23,667 nt of DNA from a virus. The notes under the pieces are model-generated. The model made no database searches. It had not been told where the DNA came from and saw only the letters and a list, made by a program, of their open reading frames with translations. The stretch is from positions 1 to 23,667 of the IMG/VR virus record IMGVR_UViG_3300042564_001094; one strand, written 5' to 3'. Shown here piece by piece: positions 6,078 through 11,760 of the stretch. The translations under genes and the position numbers were made by a program. Every line of letters starts with the position of its first letter. Position 1 is the stretch's first letter.

Positions 6078-6390
6078 TGTAGTTTTTGTCATAAAATAGG
6101 GTTTTAGTTGGGTAATACTTAACAATCATGTGTATATAACGGTCATACAGTATATACTGTACTTCACAATCATCACACTTCATAGTAATTAACAGTTTCT
6201 TCTCTGATACTTTCATTACAAAAGCATTGTCTACACCTTCTTCTTCTGCTAAACTAATAACAGCAGCTGTATCATCACAAGTTAGCTGGTGACAAGTTTC
6301 ATCACTTTCAAATTTGTGTACCTTAATCTTAATAGATTGAGAGTACAGTGTATTAGAAAGGAAGAGGGTGAGTAATAATAGTTTCTTCAT
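6049..6390 (-). CDS. Secreted small protein with signal peptide
   Basis: I choose the ATG at 6390 (MKKLLLLTLFLSNTLYSQS, 113 aa); an in-frame TTG one codon upstream is less likely. Residues 1-19 are a classical signal peptide: a KK pair, a Leu-rich core and a plausible cleavage after YSQS. The mature part has four paired cysteines (ETCHQLTC and MKCDDCEVQY), which could form disulfides in the periplasm, and a Lys/Tyr-rich C-terminus. The gene overlaps its upstream neighbour by 38 nt. Exported small phage proteins often modify the host envelope or block superinfection, but nothing in the sequence shows which. Confidence 0.65.
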   Translation of the reverse strand: MKKLLLLTLFLSNTLYSQSIKIKVHKFESDETCHQLTCDDTAAVISLAEEEGVDNAFVMKVSEKKLLITMKCDDCEVQYILYDRYIHMIVKYYPTKTLFYDKNYNVYKPKTCD

Positions 6391-6985
6391 CAAATGTTGG
6401 TTTAGTTACCGGCAAGATAGTATATCTTTTTGGCATTTTTTCATCTCTAACTATCTGAGGAATAGAGTTGTTAATACCAAACTTGCATAGTCTACAACTC
6501 ATATTACATAGAACATCATCCACAGTTTTTAGATCAAAAGACTTTATTTTCTTAAGTTCTTCCTTAAATTCTGCAAAGAATCCGCGCATAGTTTCAACAA
6601 TAGTAATAATGTCATCACCATAAAGAGCATCTACTTTTTCACTAAATGATAAGTTAAAATGGTTACCAAAGAATTTAACACTAAAAGATACACAGTGTGC
6701 AGAATCTTTATTCCAGTCTACATTTTCTTTTGAATAAACCGGTCTACGTTTAGCTGATAATCTAGCGTCTCTGTAATAGATAGAAGTTTGTACTTTAATA
6801 GAAAAGTCCTGAACGGGAATACTTGTAGCCCATTTTGTAGGAGTTGTAGCAAACCAAATATCAAGCTGTTTCTGATTGTACTCATAGGACCAATGCCAGT
6901 AGTCAAAGATTGCCAGCATGATATGTGTTTTATCATCATGATAACACTGTACTTTTTTTGCTTTTTTAAATGTAAAAGAGTTCAT
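6353..6985 (-). CDS. Hypothetical 210-aa protein
   Basis: An aromatic- and Lys-rich protein starting MNSFTFKKAKKVQCYHDDKT. It appears globular with a beta-rich first half (IMLAIFDYWHWSYEYNQ, SFSVKFFGNHFNLSFSEKV) and a helical second half (ITIVETMRGFFAEFKEELKKIKSFD), followed by a CxxC-containing stretch NMSCRLCKFG that could bind metal. It has no match I can name. The start is 16 nt after a strong terminator, so no promoter fits between; either that terminator leaks or the hairpin is a processing site. It is the first gene of a three-gene unit with 6049-6390 and 5946-6077. Confidence 0.6.
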   Translation of the reverse strand: MNSFTFKKAKKVQCYHDDKTHIMLAIFDYWHWSYEYNQKQLDIWFATTPTKWATSIPVQDFSIKVQTSIYYRDARLSAKRRPVYSKENVDWNKDSAHCVSFSVKFFGNHFNLSFSEKVDALYGDDIITIVETMRGFFAEFKEELKKIKSFDLKTVDDVLCNMSCRLCKFGINNSIPQIVRDEKMPKRYTILPVTKPTFDEETIITHPLPF

Positions 6986-7000
6986 TGTAGTAGTTTAATT

Positions 7001-7028
7001 AAAAAAGGGGTGCTCGTATACACCCCTT
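7001..7028 (-). terminator. Rho-independent terminator
   Basis: AAGGGGTG / CACCCCTT (8 bp) with an 8-nt loop is followed on the minus strand by six T. It is the second of two hairpins after the gene ending at 7076. Confidence 0.85.
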
Positions 7029-7058
7029 GTTAGAAACATTAATATTTAAAAACACTTT

Positions 7059-7084
7059 GGACTATAGTATACGACCTATAGTCC
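7059..7084 (-). terminator. Hairpin enclosing the stop codon of the upstream gene
   Basis: GGACTATAG at 7059-7067 is perfectly complementary to 7076-7084. The minus-strand 5' arm contains the TAG stop of the gene at 7076-7321, and GTGTTTTTAAAT follows the stem. A tandem terminator with 7001-7028 is likely. Confidence 0.6.
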
Positions 7085-7321
7085 TCCGATTCCGGCCACT
7101 AAATCATCCCACATCTGTTGTGTATAGCCAGAGATGATTAACTCTCTCTGATCTACACTAAGATAGGGAAATGCTGATTGTACATGCGCACCTTGCATAT
7201 AGAAGTTTAAATCTACATGATTAACGGGACCAATCTCATGCTCACCACCTTTTACATCTTTTACAAGAAGAATAATTTTACCTGGTTCTTCAGTTTTACG
7301 GTAAGAAAGTATCTGGCTCAT
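7076..7321 (-). CDS. Hypothetical 81-aa protein
   Basis: The likely start is ATG 7321 (MSQILSYRKTEEPGKIILLV), which follows the stop of the upstream membrane gene by one base. A longer reading would start inside that gene in another frame. The protein looks like a compact alpha/beta domain: strands KIILLVKD and HEIGPVNHVDLNFYM, then helices PYLSVDQRELIISGY and QQMWDDLVAGIGG. It is not recognised. The stop codon is TAG, rare in this window, and is buried in the hairpin at 7059-7084. Confidence 0.6.
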   Translation of the reverse strand: MSQILSYRKTEEPGKIILLVKDVKGGEHEIGPVNHVDLNFYMQGAHVQSAFPYLSVDQRELIISGYTQQMWDDLVAGIGGL

Positions 7322-7322
7322 C

Positions 7323-7502
7323 TTAGTCAATAAAACGGTTAAAGAATACAATAACAAAGAACATAGATGCCATAAGAGATACAGCAGCATACAGATAATT
7401 TACATTACCGGTAAACATAAGCAGAACCATTACACAAATCTGTGTAATACCAAGTGCAGTTAGTACTAGTGAAGACACTAGTTTAAAATTAAATTTTTTC
7501 AT
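7323..7502 (-). CDS. Small two-helix membrane protein, holin-like
   Basis: The ATG at 7502 opens a 59-codon frame. The product starts MKKFNFKLVSSLVLTALGI and has two hydrophobic stretches, about residues 9-31 and 38-56 (LYAAVSLMASMFFVIVFF), joined by a short TGNVN turn with a basic N-terminus and RFID at the C-terminus. The two-helix hairpin of about 60 residues is the form of many phage holins, and a glucosaminidase is encoded 1.5 kb away on the same strand. Small membrane proteins of unknown role have the same form. It is paired with the next gene (one-base gap). The leader begins right after the terminator of the structured RNA unit. Confidence 0.55.
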   Translation of the reverse strand: MKKFNFKLVSSLVLTALGITQICVMVLLMFTGNVNYLYAAVSLMASMFFVIVFFNRFID

Positions 7503-7542
7503 ATGTGGTTTTTATTAATTAGTTACAAGATTAGATATCTAC

Positions 7543-7573
7543 TAAAAGAAAAAGGAGGCCCAATAACCTCCTT
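7543..7573 (-). terminator. Terminator of the tRNA/structured RNA transcript
   Basis: AAGGAGG / CCTCCTT (plus positions 7552-7558 and 7567-7573) with an 8-nt loop is followed on the minus strand by TTTCTTTTAG. Confidence 0.8.
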
Positions 7574-7574
7574 A

Positions 7575-7916
7575 GATATAATACAGATGATGAAAAAGAT
7601 TTTAACCACTCATTGGTTAGGGCTAATATTGGTTAGCCTTTGCAGTTAGGATAAATGCTAATCTATCCTAACTAAAAAGTCCTGGAAGCAGATCTTACGG
7701 TATGCAACCAGGAACATTTAAAAAACAACTCCTTGCATGCTCACCATGCTTGTAGATTTGATTGGACATAGTTTACTGTCCACCTGTTGACGTGCACATC
7801 AGAGCAGGGTCCATCACAGTTCACTTTGGGTCATTTAACACTTATTGGGTAATTACTCCCATAAGCCAAAGTTTCTTTCAACGGTGCTAATCCGCCCTCT
7901 GTAAGGAGTTGTTTTT
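7575..7916 (-). ncRNA. Candidate structured noncoding RNA directly 3' of tRNA-Leu
   Basis: This is a 342-nt gene-free interval between the encoded CCA end of the tRNA and a terminator. Immediately after the tRNA, 7903-7917 (minus) pairs perfectly with 7720-7734 over 15 bp (AAAAAACAACTCCTT on the plus strand). The enclosed 168 nt hold nested helices: CAGAG/CTCTG (7800-7804 with 7897-7901), ACTTTGG/CCAAAGT (7823-7829 with 7866-7872) enclosing CTTATTGGG/CCCATAAG (7841-7849 with 7858-7865), GGACA/TGTCC (7764-7768 with 7777-7781) and GCATG/CATGC (7735-7745 region). Beyond the closing stem, four more perfect hairpins follow in series (7680-7713, 7644-7673, 7621-7638, 7603-7619). No open frame longer than about ten codons was seen. 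The family is not recognised. Confidence 0.6.
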
Positions 7917-8005
7917 TGGTACTACCAGTGGGAATCGAACCCACACTGTCATTACTGACAACAGGATTTTAAGTCCTGCGCGTCTACCTATTCCGCCATA
8001 GTAGC
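7917..8005 (-). tRNA. tRNA-Leu (anticodon UAA)
   Basis: The minus strand reads GCTACTATGGCGG, then TAGGTAGACGCG of a Leu-type D arm, an anticodon stem-loop with loop CTTAAAA (anticodon TAA, reading UUA), a long variable arm TGTCA-GTAA-TGACA typical of class II tRNAs, and the T arm GTGGG-TTCGATT-CCCAC. The acceptor stem pairs with one G-T at position 1-72 and one internal G-T. The discriminator A and CCA are encoded (7917-7920). UUA is a common Leu codon in this AT-rich genome, so the tRNA probably supplements the host. It is not a stop suppressor. Confidence 0.95.
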
Positions 8006-8011
8006 ATAGTA

Positions 8012-8019
8012 CAAATATA
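8012..8019 (-). promoter_or_regulatory. Promoter -7 element for the tRNA unit
   Basis: TATATTTG on the minus strand matches the Bacteroidota -7 consensus TAnnTTTG exactly and lies 6 nt before the tRNA 5' end, so RNA would start almost at the mature end. It is placed between the terminator at 8032-8067 and the tRNA. The -33 element is only a T-rich stretch. Confidence 0.55.
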
Positions 8020-8031
8020 GTACATTTAAAA

Positions 8032-8067
8032 TAAAAAGGGGAAAGATATTAATCCCTCCCCTTTTAA
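8032..8067 (-). terminator. Rho-independent terminator
   Basis: AAAAGGGGA / TCCCCTTTT (9 bp; 8034-8042 with 8057-8065) is followed on the minus strand by TATTTTA. It ends the three-gene unit 9556 to 8075. Confidence 0.85.
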
Positions 8068-8074
8068 ATCTACA

Positions 8075-8416
8075 TTAGTTAAACTTGCTTTGCAACAAGT
8101 TCTCAAAGTAAGTAATAGTTTCTTGAGTTGAATCCAAGGTAGCTTTAGCTGTATCCAAATGCTCTTGACGGGCTTGGATGTTTCTAACATAAATACCATT
8201 GTCTGTAAAGACAGTAGTTGGGAAGATTGCATTGTTCAATGCTTCTTCAGCATCTTCTACTGCAGTTTCATCATCAACCAACTTAGCTTTCAATGCAGCC
8301 AATTGACCATTGATAGCACTAAGTGCTTTACGTTCAACTTTAGCGGCTACTACACCTGCTTCATCTCCCTTTAAACGGGCAGTTACTTCTTTAATAAAGT
8401 TTGTTACTTTTGACAT
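8075..8416 (-). CDS. Coiled-coil protein
   Basis: A 113-aa protein made almost wholly of heptad-like helices: residues 1-55 (FIKEVTARLKGDEAGVVAAK, then SAINGQLAALKAKLVDDETAVEDAEEAL) and 80-112 (QARQEHLDTAKATLDSTQETITYFENLL), with a short beta-like hinge TTVFTDNGIYV between them. This is an antiparallel coiled-coil hairpin in appearance. Its use of Ala and GCA/GCT codons differs from the AT-rich neighbours and resembles a highly expressed or structural-type gene. No family is known to me. It follows the gene at 8428 by 11 nt and ends in a strong terminator. Confidence 0.65.
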   Translation of the reverse strand: MSKVTNFIKEVTARLKGDEAGVVAAKVERKALSAINGQLAALKAKLVDDETAVEDAEEALNNAIFPTTVFTDNGIYVRNIQARQEHLDTAKATLDSTQETITYFENLLQSKFN

Positions 8417-8427
8417 ATTATTTAGTT

Positions 8428-9315
8428 TTAAATTGTTGTTAATTTAGTTTTTGGTTTTGGTTTAATAGTAATAGGTTTTTGTTTGTACGAAGATAAAGGA
8501 TCACTATCTATAGTTGCAATAGTACTATGAGTAGAACCATCAGATGAATCAAGACGTATAGGATAAGTTACACCACTAACAAAAACCCCATTAGCATCTG
8601 CAGCAGCACTACTACCCTTAATTACAAGACGAGTAGCAGGTTGTGAACTACCTATAGCAACTGAAGTAATAGGTACATAACCAAAATTATACTCATGAAA
8701 CTCAGACTCAAGCATATTATAAGAAAAATCACCATCTTTGGTAGTTACTCTTAAGTTATAACAACCTTTATCTTCTTGGTACTCACCATCATATTCTACA
8801 GTACCTACAAATCCTCCTTGATCATCTCCCCCATAATGATAACTACCTTCTCTACTCTTGTAAGTGACTTTATCTCCTACTTTAAATCTTCTAGGAGGTT
8901 TTTCAGGTTTTTCTGGTTCAATATAGTGTTTAACATAAGGAGCAAGAATCATTTGAGAAGTATAGTCAAAGGTTGACATACTACCATCTTCTCTTTCTAC
9001 TCTGTAGTAATCGGTACCTGTAGAATCTTTCTCAAAAATAGTAGCTTTACAACCAATCCAGTCACCATAATCTTGAGTAACAATAACATTATCTCTATGT
9101 TCAGGTGTCCAATGAGGATAGATAGCATCCCAACTCTCTTCTATTTCTTCTGTAGTAGCATACTTCCATCCAGTTCCACTAAAAGATGATTGGTCATGTA
9201 ATCTCCCATCTTTAATAATTTGAAATTGATTGTCTCTTTCTTGAATTCCAATACAACCATAAAAAATGCTACAAAAAGGAGAGCCGGTTACTTTAATTAA
9301 TTTTAAGTTTGCCAT
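8428..9315 (-). CDS. Hypothetical 295-aa protein with SH3-like repeats
   Basis: Residues 1-95 are a mixed domain (MANLKLIKVTGSPFCSIFYG, WDAIYPHWTPEHRDNVIVTQ). Residues about 85-130 and 140-215 each look like SH3-type small barrels: GCKATIFEKDSTGTDYYRVE, then KVGDKVTYKSREGSYHYGGD with GFVGTVEYDGEY and NLRVTTKDGDFSY. Between them is a Pro/Glu/Lys linker (EPEKPEKPPRR). The C-terminus is Ser/Thr-rich and ends in a basic KPKPKTK stretch. Such a modular, linker-containing layout suits binding to protein or nucleic acid. The function is unknown. It lies 4 nt after its upstream gene in one operon. Confidence 0.6.
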   Translation of the reverse strand: MANLKLIKVTGSPFCSIFYGCIGIQERDNQFQIIKDGRLHDQSSFSGTGWKYATTEEIEESWDAIYPHWTPEHRDNVIVTQDYGDWIGCKATIFEKDSTGTDYYRVEREDGSMSTFDYTSQMILAPYVKHYIEPEKPEKPPRRFKVGDKVTYKSREGSYHYGGDDQGGFVGTVEYDGEYQEDKGCYNLRVTTKDGDFSYNMLESEFHEYNFGYVPITSVAIGSSQPATRLVIKGSSAAADANGVFVSGVTYPIRLDSSDGSTHSTIATIDSDPLSSYKQKPITIKPKPKTKLTTI

Positions 9316-9319
9316 AAGA

Positions 9320-9556
9320 TTAGTCTACTTTGTGGATGATAGGATACTTAAGTCTTTCCTTTAAGAACTGTTTACGTGCTACTACCCTTTCTTTTGCTTC
9401 ACTTAGAGTTTGACATCTAGATTGTGCAGAAGATATCCTTTCCCATATATATTTAGGAAAGCGGTTATCTATGTACCTCCAATGATGAAAGATGCTTAAT
9501 TTTTCTTGAGGATAGAAGCTTGATTCTCCCTCTTGTAAGATTCTGTACTTTGCCAT
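9320..9556 (-). CDS. Hypothetical 78-aa protein
   Basis: The protein opens MAKYRILQEGESSFYPQEKL and has an aromatic, basic middle (HHWRYIDNRFPKYIWERI) followed by a helix TLSEAKERVVARKQFLKERL. The layout, a strand with YxPQEK then a WW-type core and a LxEAKE helix, resembles small phage proteins with no known role. It is the first gene of the three-gene unit ending at 8075. Its leader reads AACTAAACTTAAAACTAAAAC, A-rich without a Shine-Dalgarno sequence. Confidence 0.6.
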   Translation of the reverse strand: MAKYRILQEGESSFYPQEKLSIFHHWRYIDNRFPKYIWERISSAQSRCQTLSEAKERVVARKQFLKERLKYPIIHKVD

Positions 9557-9579
9557 AGTTTTAGTTTTAAGTTTAGTTA

Positions 9580-9606
9580 AAAGAAAGGGGGAAATAAATC
9601 CCCCGG
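9580..9606 (-). terminator. Rho-independent terminator
   Basis: The minus strand reads GGGGGA / TCCCCC (6 bp, 9587-9592 with 9599-9604) with loop TTTATT, then TTTCTTTT. It starts right after the stop at 9607. Confidence 0.8.
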
Positions 9607-9756
9607 TTAATCTATACCTACTTCTTTAGAGGCATAGTACGCAGAAAATGCCCGGCTAACACCTTGCATCCTAAAAAATCTGTAAAAGTCCAGGTATTCA
9701 TATAATAACCCGTAAGACTTAGCTACATACCAATGTTCTGTAAATTGATCTATCAT
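9607..9756 (-). CDS. Small hypothetical protein, 49 aa
   Basis: The ATG at 9756 gives a 49-codon frame: MIDQFTEHWYVAKSYGLLYE, then a Tyr/Phe-rich helical part YLDFYRFFRMQGVSRAFSAYY, ending KEVGID. The start is 4 nt after the lipoprotein stop and the stop touches a strong terminator, so it fits precisely as the last gene of a two-gene unit. No function is known. Confidence 0.6.
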   Translation of the reverse strand: MIDQFTEHWYVAKSYGLLYEYLDFYRFFRMQGVSRAFSAYYASKEVGID

Positions 9757-9760
9757 AAGC

Positions 9761-9913
9761 TTATCTATATTCTAAGAACTCACCATGATAATAACGTTTA
9801 GACTTCTTCCCACAACCATGAGGAATTCCGGATGATCTTCTACTAGCACAAGAAGCCAATAGAGAGGAGAGCATTACTATCAGTAACACTTGTCCAATAA
9901 TTTTCTTTTTCAT
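9761..9913 (-). CDS. Small lipoprotein
   Basis: I take the ATG at 9913 (MKKKIIGQVLLIVMLSSLLA, 50 aa); a longer reading would begin inside the terminator hairpin. The N-terminus is a lipoprotein signal: KKK, a hydrophobic core, and lipobox LASC with C22 as the lipidated residue. The mature part is only 29 residues, Ser/Arg/Gly/Lys-rich, with a second cysteine (GIPHGCGKK). Small phage lipoproteins are known in other systems to block receptors or DNA entry of competing phages, but here this is only a possibility. Its leader begins just after the terminator that ends the structured RNA array. Confidence 0.7.
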   Translation of the reverse strand: MKKKIIGQVLLIVMLSSLLASCASRRSSGIPHGCGKKSKRYYHGEFLEYR

Positions 9914-9940
9914 ATAATGTATCTGTTTAAGTTTAATAAT

Positions 9941-9997
9941 AAAAAAACTACAAGGTCCTCTAGACGTGTTAGTAGGATATACCATACCTTGTAGTTT
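9941..9997 (-). terminator. Long-stem terminator ending the structured RNA array
   Basis: AAACTACAAGGT at 9945-9956 is perfectly complementary to 9986-9997 (12 bp), with a small inner CCT/AGG stem, and the minus strand continues with seven T and ATTATT. As an alternative it may be a 5'-UTR element of the lipoprotein gene. Confidence 0.75.
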
Positions 9998-10579
9998 AAA
10001 ATAGGCATTTCACCTATTAGTAGTCAGTAGTTGACTATACTGCATTGCTTCATCAGCACTTATGCTATGCTTTTGTACTGTTCGGTATAATACCAAAGAG
10101 TACAGTTTACTTCCATCTGCACTCAGTTGTAATAAGAGGCTTTACTAAGAGCAAACATGCCTACTTAGTTACGTTATTACAACTGCTCACCCTTTGGAAA
10201 CTGATTAATTGGGGGAAATACATAAGTATTTCTTGGGTTAATCAGTGTGGCTTCATTCATTAGCTGTCTAAGACATTACCTATCAGTAAGGCACTAATAA
10301 ACTTATACCACGTGAGTTGTGGTGCATTAAAGTAATTCAATTGTAACAGCAGCTCTTTTACAGTATCCTCTCTGTGTTCTAAGAAGCAATGCTTCACAGA
10401 TACCTTCCTGTCGTTCTGTTGGAAGAGAGCACCCTTCCGCTTACTTTACTGTTACAATTGTTTACTCCACTCTGCATTCAATTGTAATACTTGGAATACT
10501 GTCCTATCTTGTATTTCTACTAAGGATACTGTTCACTTGATTACAATTGCCGGTCCTTGTGAAACCGGTTATGATGCAT
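9998..10579 (-). ncRNA. Candidate structured noncoding RNA array of stem-loop modules
   Basis: This is 582 nt without a credible gene, flanked by minus-strand terminators at both ends. Three modules have related closing stems: CAGTTGTAATAA (10124-10135 with 10174-10185), CAATTGTAACAG (10338-10349 with 10449-10460) and CAATTGTAAT (10479-10488 with 10540-10549), all perfect. The 123-nt middle module contains further helices (GGAAG/CTTCC, GTATC/GATAC, TGTG/CACA, GAAGC/GCTTC). Other hairpins are 10000-10018, 10021-10037, 10074-10104 with inner GGTATAATACC, 10201-10245 (CTGATTAA outer and GAAATAC inner stems) and 10307-10323. Linkers repeat: a 28-nt stretch at 10105-10132 matches 10460-10487 at 23 positions, and TGCATTAAAGTAA occurs at 10323 and 10575. 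The minus strand is favoured by the flanking terminators. No known RNA family was recognised. Confidence 0.6.
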
Positions 10580-10606
10580 TAAAGTAAAGGCCCGGTTAAG
10601 AGCCTT
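10580..10606 (-). terminator. Terminator-like hairpin
   Basis: AAGGC / GCCTT (10587-10591 with 10602-10606), followed on the minus strand by TTACTTTAAT. It begins at the stop codon of the gene at 10605 and separates it from the RNA array. The T tail is interrupted, so termination may be partial. Confidence 0.55.
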
Positions 10607-10838
10607 AGTCACACCAACTCCTAGAACAAGATGGACAAGAGATAATATGTGAAGAAGTAGATACTTTAAAAGCCTCTTCTTCTCCATACTTCTCTATTAA
10701 CATCTCACCTAGAGTCTGTAGCTTACCGTATTGCTCTCCTCTAACCCAGTTATACATATGGTTACAAGAGGTATAAGCAAATAAAGGTAGTTTTTTCTGT
10801 TTACAGAATAAACGCTGATTGTCATAATATATATCCAT
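10605..10838 (-). CDS. Hypothetical protein with C-terminal Cys cluster
   Basis: A 77-aa protein starting MDIYYDNQRLFCKQKKLPLF. The middle, TSCNHMYNWVRGEQYGKLQTL, contains Cys/His and an aromatic core, and the end, SHIISCPSCSRSWCD, has three cysteines in a CPxC...C pattern. Together with the first cysteines this would make one small zinc site. Proteins of this form with a terminal CPxCxRSxCD tail are hypothetical proteins in phages of gut Bacteroidota as far as I recall. The first gene upstream of the RNA array, it has a hairpin-rich leader (10870-10918). Confidence 0.65.
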   Translation of the reverse strand: MDIYYDNQRLFCKQKKLPLFAYTSCNHMYNWVRGEQYGKLQTLGEMLIEKYGEEEAFKVSTSSHIISCPSCSRSWCD

Positions 10839-11215
10839 ACCTACTATAATAGTAACGCTCTGAGCCTAAATGGCTATTTATACTCCCTCAGAGGAGTGTT
10901 AATCAATCAATTAGCCATATAATGGCCCCATCTTCCCCCATATACTCCCACTTCTTACCACTTTGTCACACTGTATGTTTTAGTGGTAAGTGTTTTAGTC
11001 ACACATCCTCACACCCTCACACATGTCTACTGTATTATACAGTTTGTCATGAAAAAGTTAAACATTATGACAATTGTCTCAAGAATTACGGGGTTTATAG
11101 TTTCAAAAGTTAAACAAAACTGTTTTTGACCCTATATGTGTATGACATAGTTTATCATCCATTCGTAATCCTCTCTTCATCCAAGTATTGCTCTATAACA
11201 AATTCTATATAATAA
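10839..11215. other. Gene-free, hairpin-rich interval
   Basis: No credible coding frame is visible in these 377 nt. Several inverted repeats are present: ATGGCTA/TAGCCAT (10870-10876 with 10912-10918) enclosing ACTCC/GGAGT (10882-10886 with 10893-10897), TTACCACT/AGTGGTAA (10955-10962 with 10982-10989), ACTGTA/TACAGT (11029-11043), and TGTCAT/ATGACA (11045-11050 with 11067-11072). The word AAAGTTAAACA occurs at about 11055 and 11108. It probably holds the leader and promoter of the gene at 10838 and perhaps another structured RNA. Confidence 0.5.
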
Positions 11216-11254
11216 AAGGAATACAGCGCAGGATTATCCCACACTGTATTCCTT
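11208..11254 (-). terminator. Rho-independent terminator
   Basis: AAGGAATACAG (11216-11226) is perfectly complementary to 11244-11254, with an inner GGAT/ATCC stem; the minus strand continues TTTATTATATAG. It ends the gene at 11260-11700. Confidence 0.8.
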
Positions 11255-11259
11255 ATCCA

Positions 11260-11700
11260 TTACTCACCTGATTCTTCAGTGAATGGATTTGCTTCAGGCA
11301 TTGCTACCGCACTTGCTACTGCACTTGGTTCAGCAACAGCAACTGTGCTTGGTGCAGATACACCTGTTAATTGCGCAAACAAATGCTGTGCGCTTAACTG
11401 TGCAAATGCGTTACCCAATGTGGTGTTACCCAAACGCTCTGTTGCTGACATAATTTTCTGCACAGAGTTGTTGGCTACATACACACCTGTTTTGTCCCGG
11501 TTAAACTGCAGTTCCAATTCATTGGGTGCGAAGTCTTCACGGTAGAAAAACAATGGGCGTTGGTTCTCTTCATTTACACGGTAGTAATCACCTTGGATTT
11601 CAGCGTACAAGTGAAGTTGTTCAGGAGTTGCAGAGGTAATCTCATAGACTTTTACAACTCTTCCATTTTTGGAATACTCATTAATCTTTTTTGCTTTCAT
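11260..11700 (-). CDS. Hypothetical 146-aa protein, first of the leftward arm
   Basis: The protein begins MKAKKINEYSKNGRVVKVYE. Residues 1-75 form a probable beta-rich domain (VYEITSATPEQLHLYAEIQG, PLFFYREDFAPNELELQFN), followed by a helix (IMSATERLGNTTLGNAFAQL) and an Ala/Val/Ser/Pro-rich low-complexity tail ending in acidic ESGE. Codons are richer in GC than in the neighbouring small genes (GCA/GCT/GCG alanines), which could mean high expression or different origin. I do not recognise the family. It is the first gene of the minus strand next to the divergent region, a usual place for very early genes, and stands alone ahead of a strong terminator. Confidence 0.65.
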   Translation of the reverse strand: MKAKKINEYSKNGRVVKVYEITSATPEQLHLYAEIQGDYYRVNEENQRPLFFYREDFAPNELELQFNRDKTGVYVANNSVQKIMSATERLGNTTLGNAFAQLSAQHLFAQLTGVSAPSTVAVAEPSAVASAVAMPEANPFTEESGE

Positions 11701-11734
11701 AGTAATAGGGTTTTATGTGTATATTTTTCTTTAT

Positions 11735-11760
11735 GCATTGAGTAACAAAGAGTAGCCCTT
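11735..11760 (-). repeat. Imperfect direct repeat, copy 1
   Basis: GCATTGAGTAACAAAGAGTA and six following bases match the copy at 11933-11958 at 23 of 26 positions, preceded by similar T-rich sequence. It lies 35-60 nt upstream of the start at 11700. Confidence 0.6.

Noticed and set aside
7917-8005. tRNA as prophage attachment site
   Set aside because: No integrase is present, no duplicated tRNA end was seen in the window, and the tRNA is complete with promoter and CCA, fitting a working phage tRNA.
10045-10263. 72-aa plus-strand open frame inside the RNA array
   Set aside because: It is opposite to the surrounding transcription, crosses several perfect hairpins whose pairing explains the sequence better, and has an unnatural composition.
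9998-10579. CRISPR array
   Set aside because: The repeats are stems and linkers of different lengths, not identical repeats with uniform spacers, and no cas gene is present.
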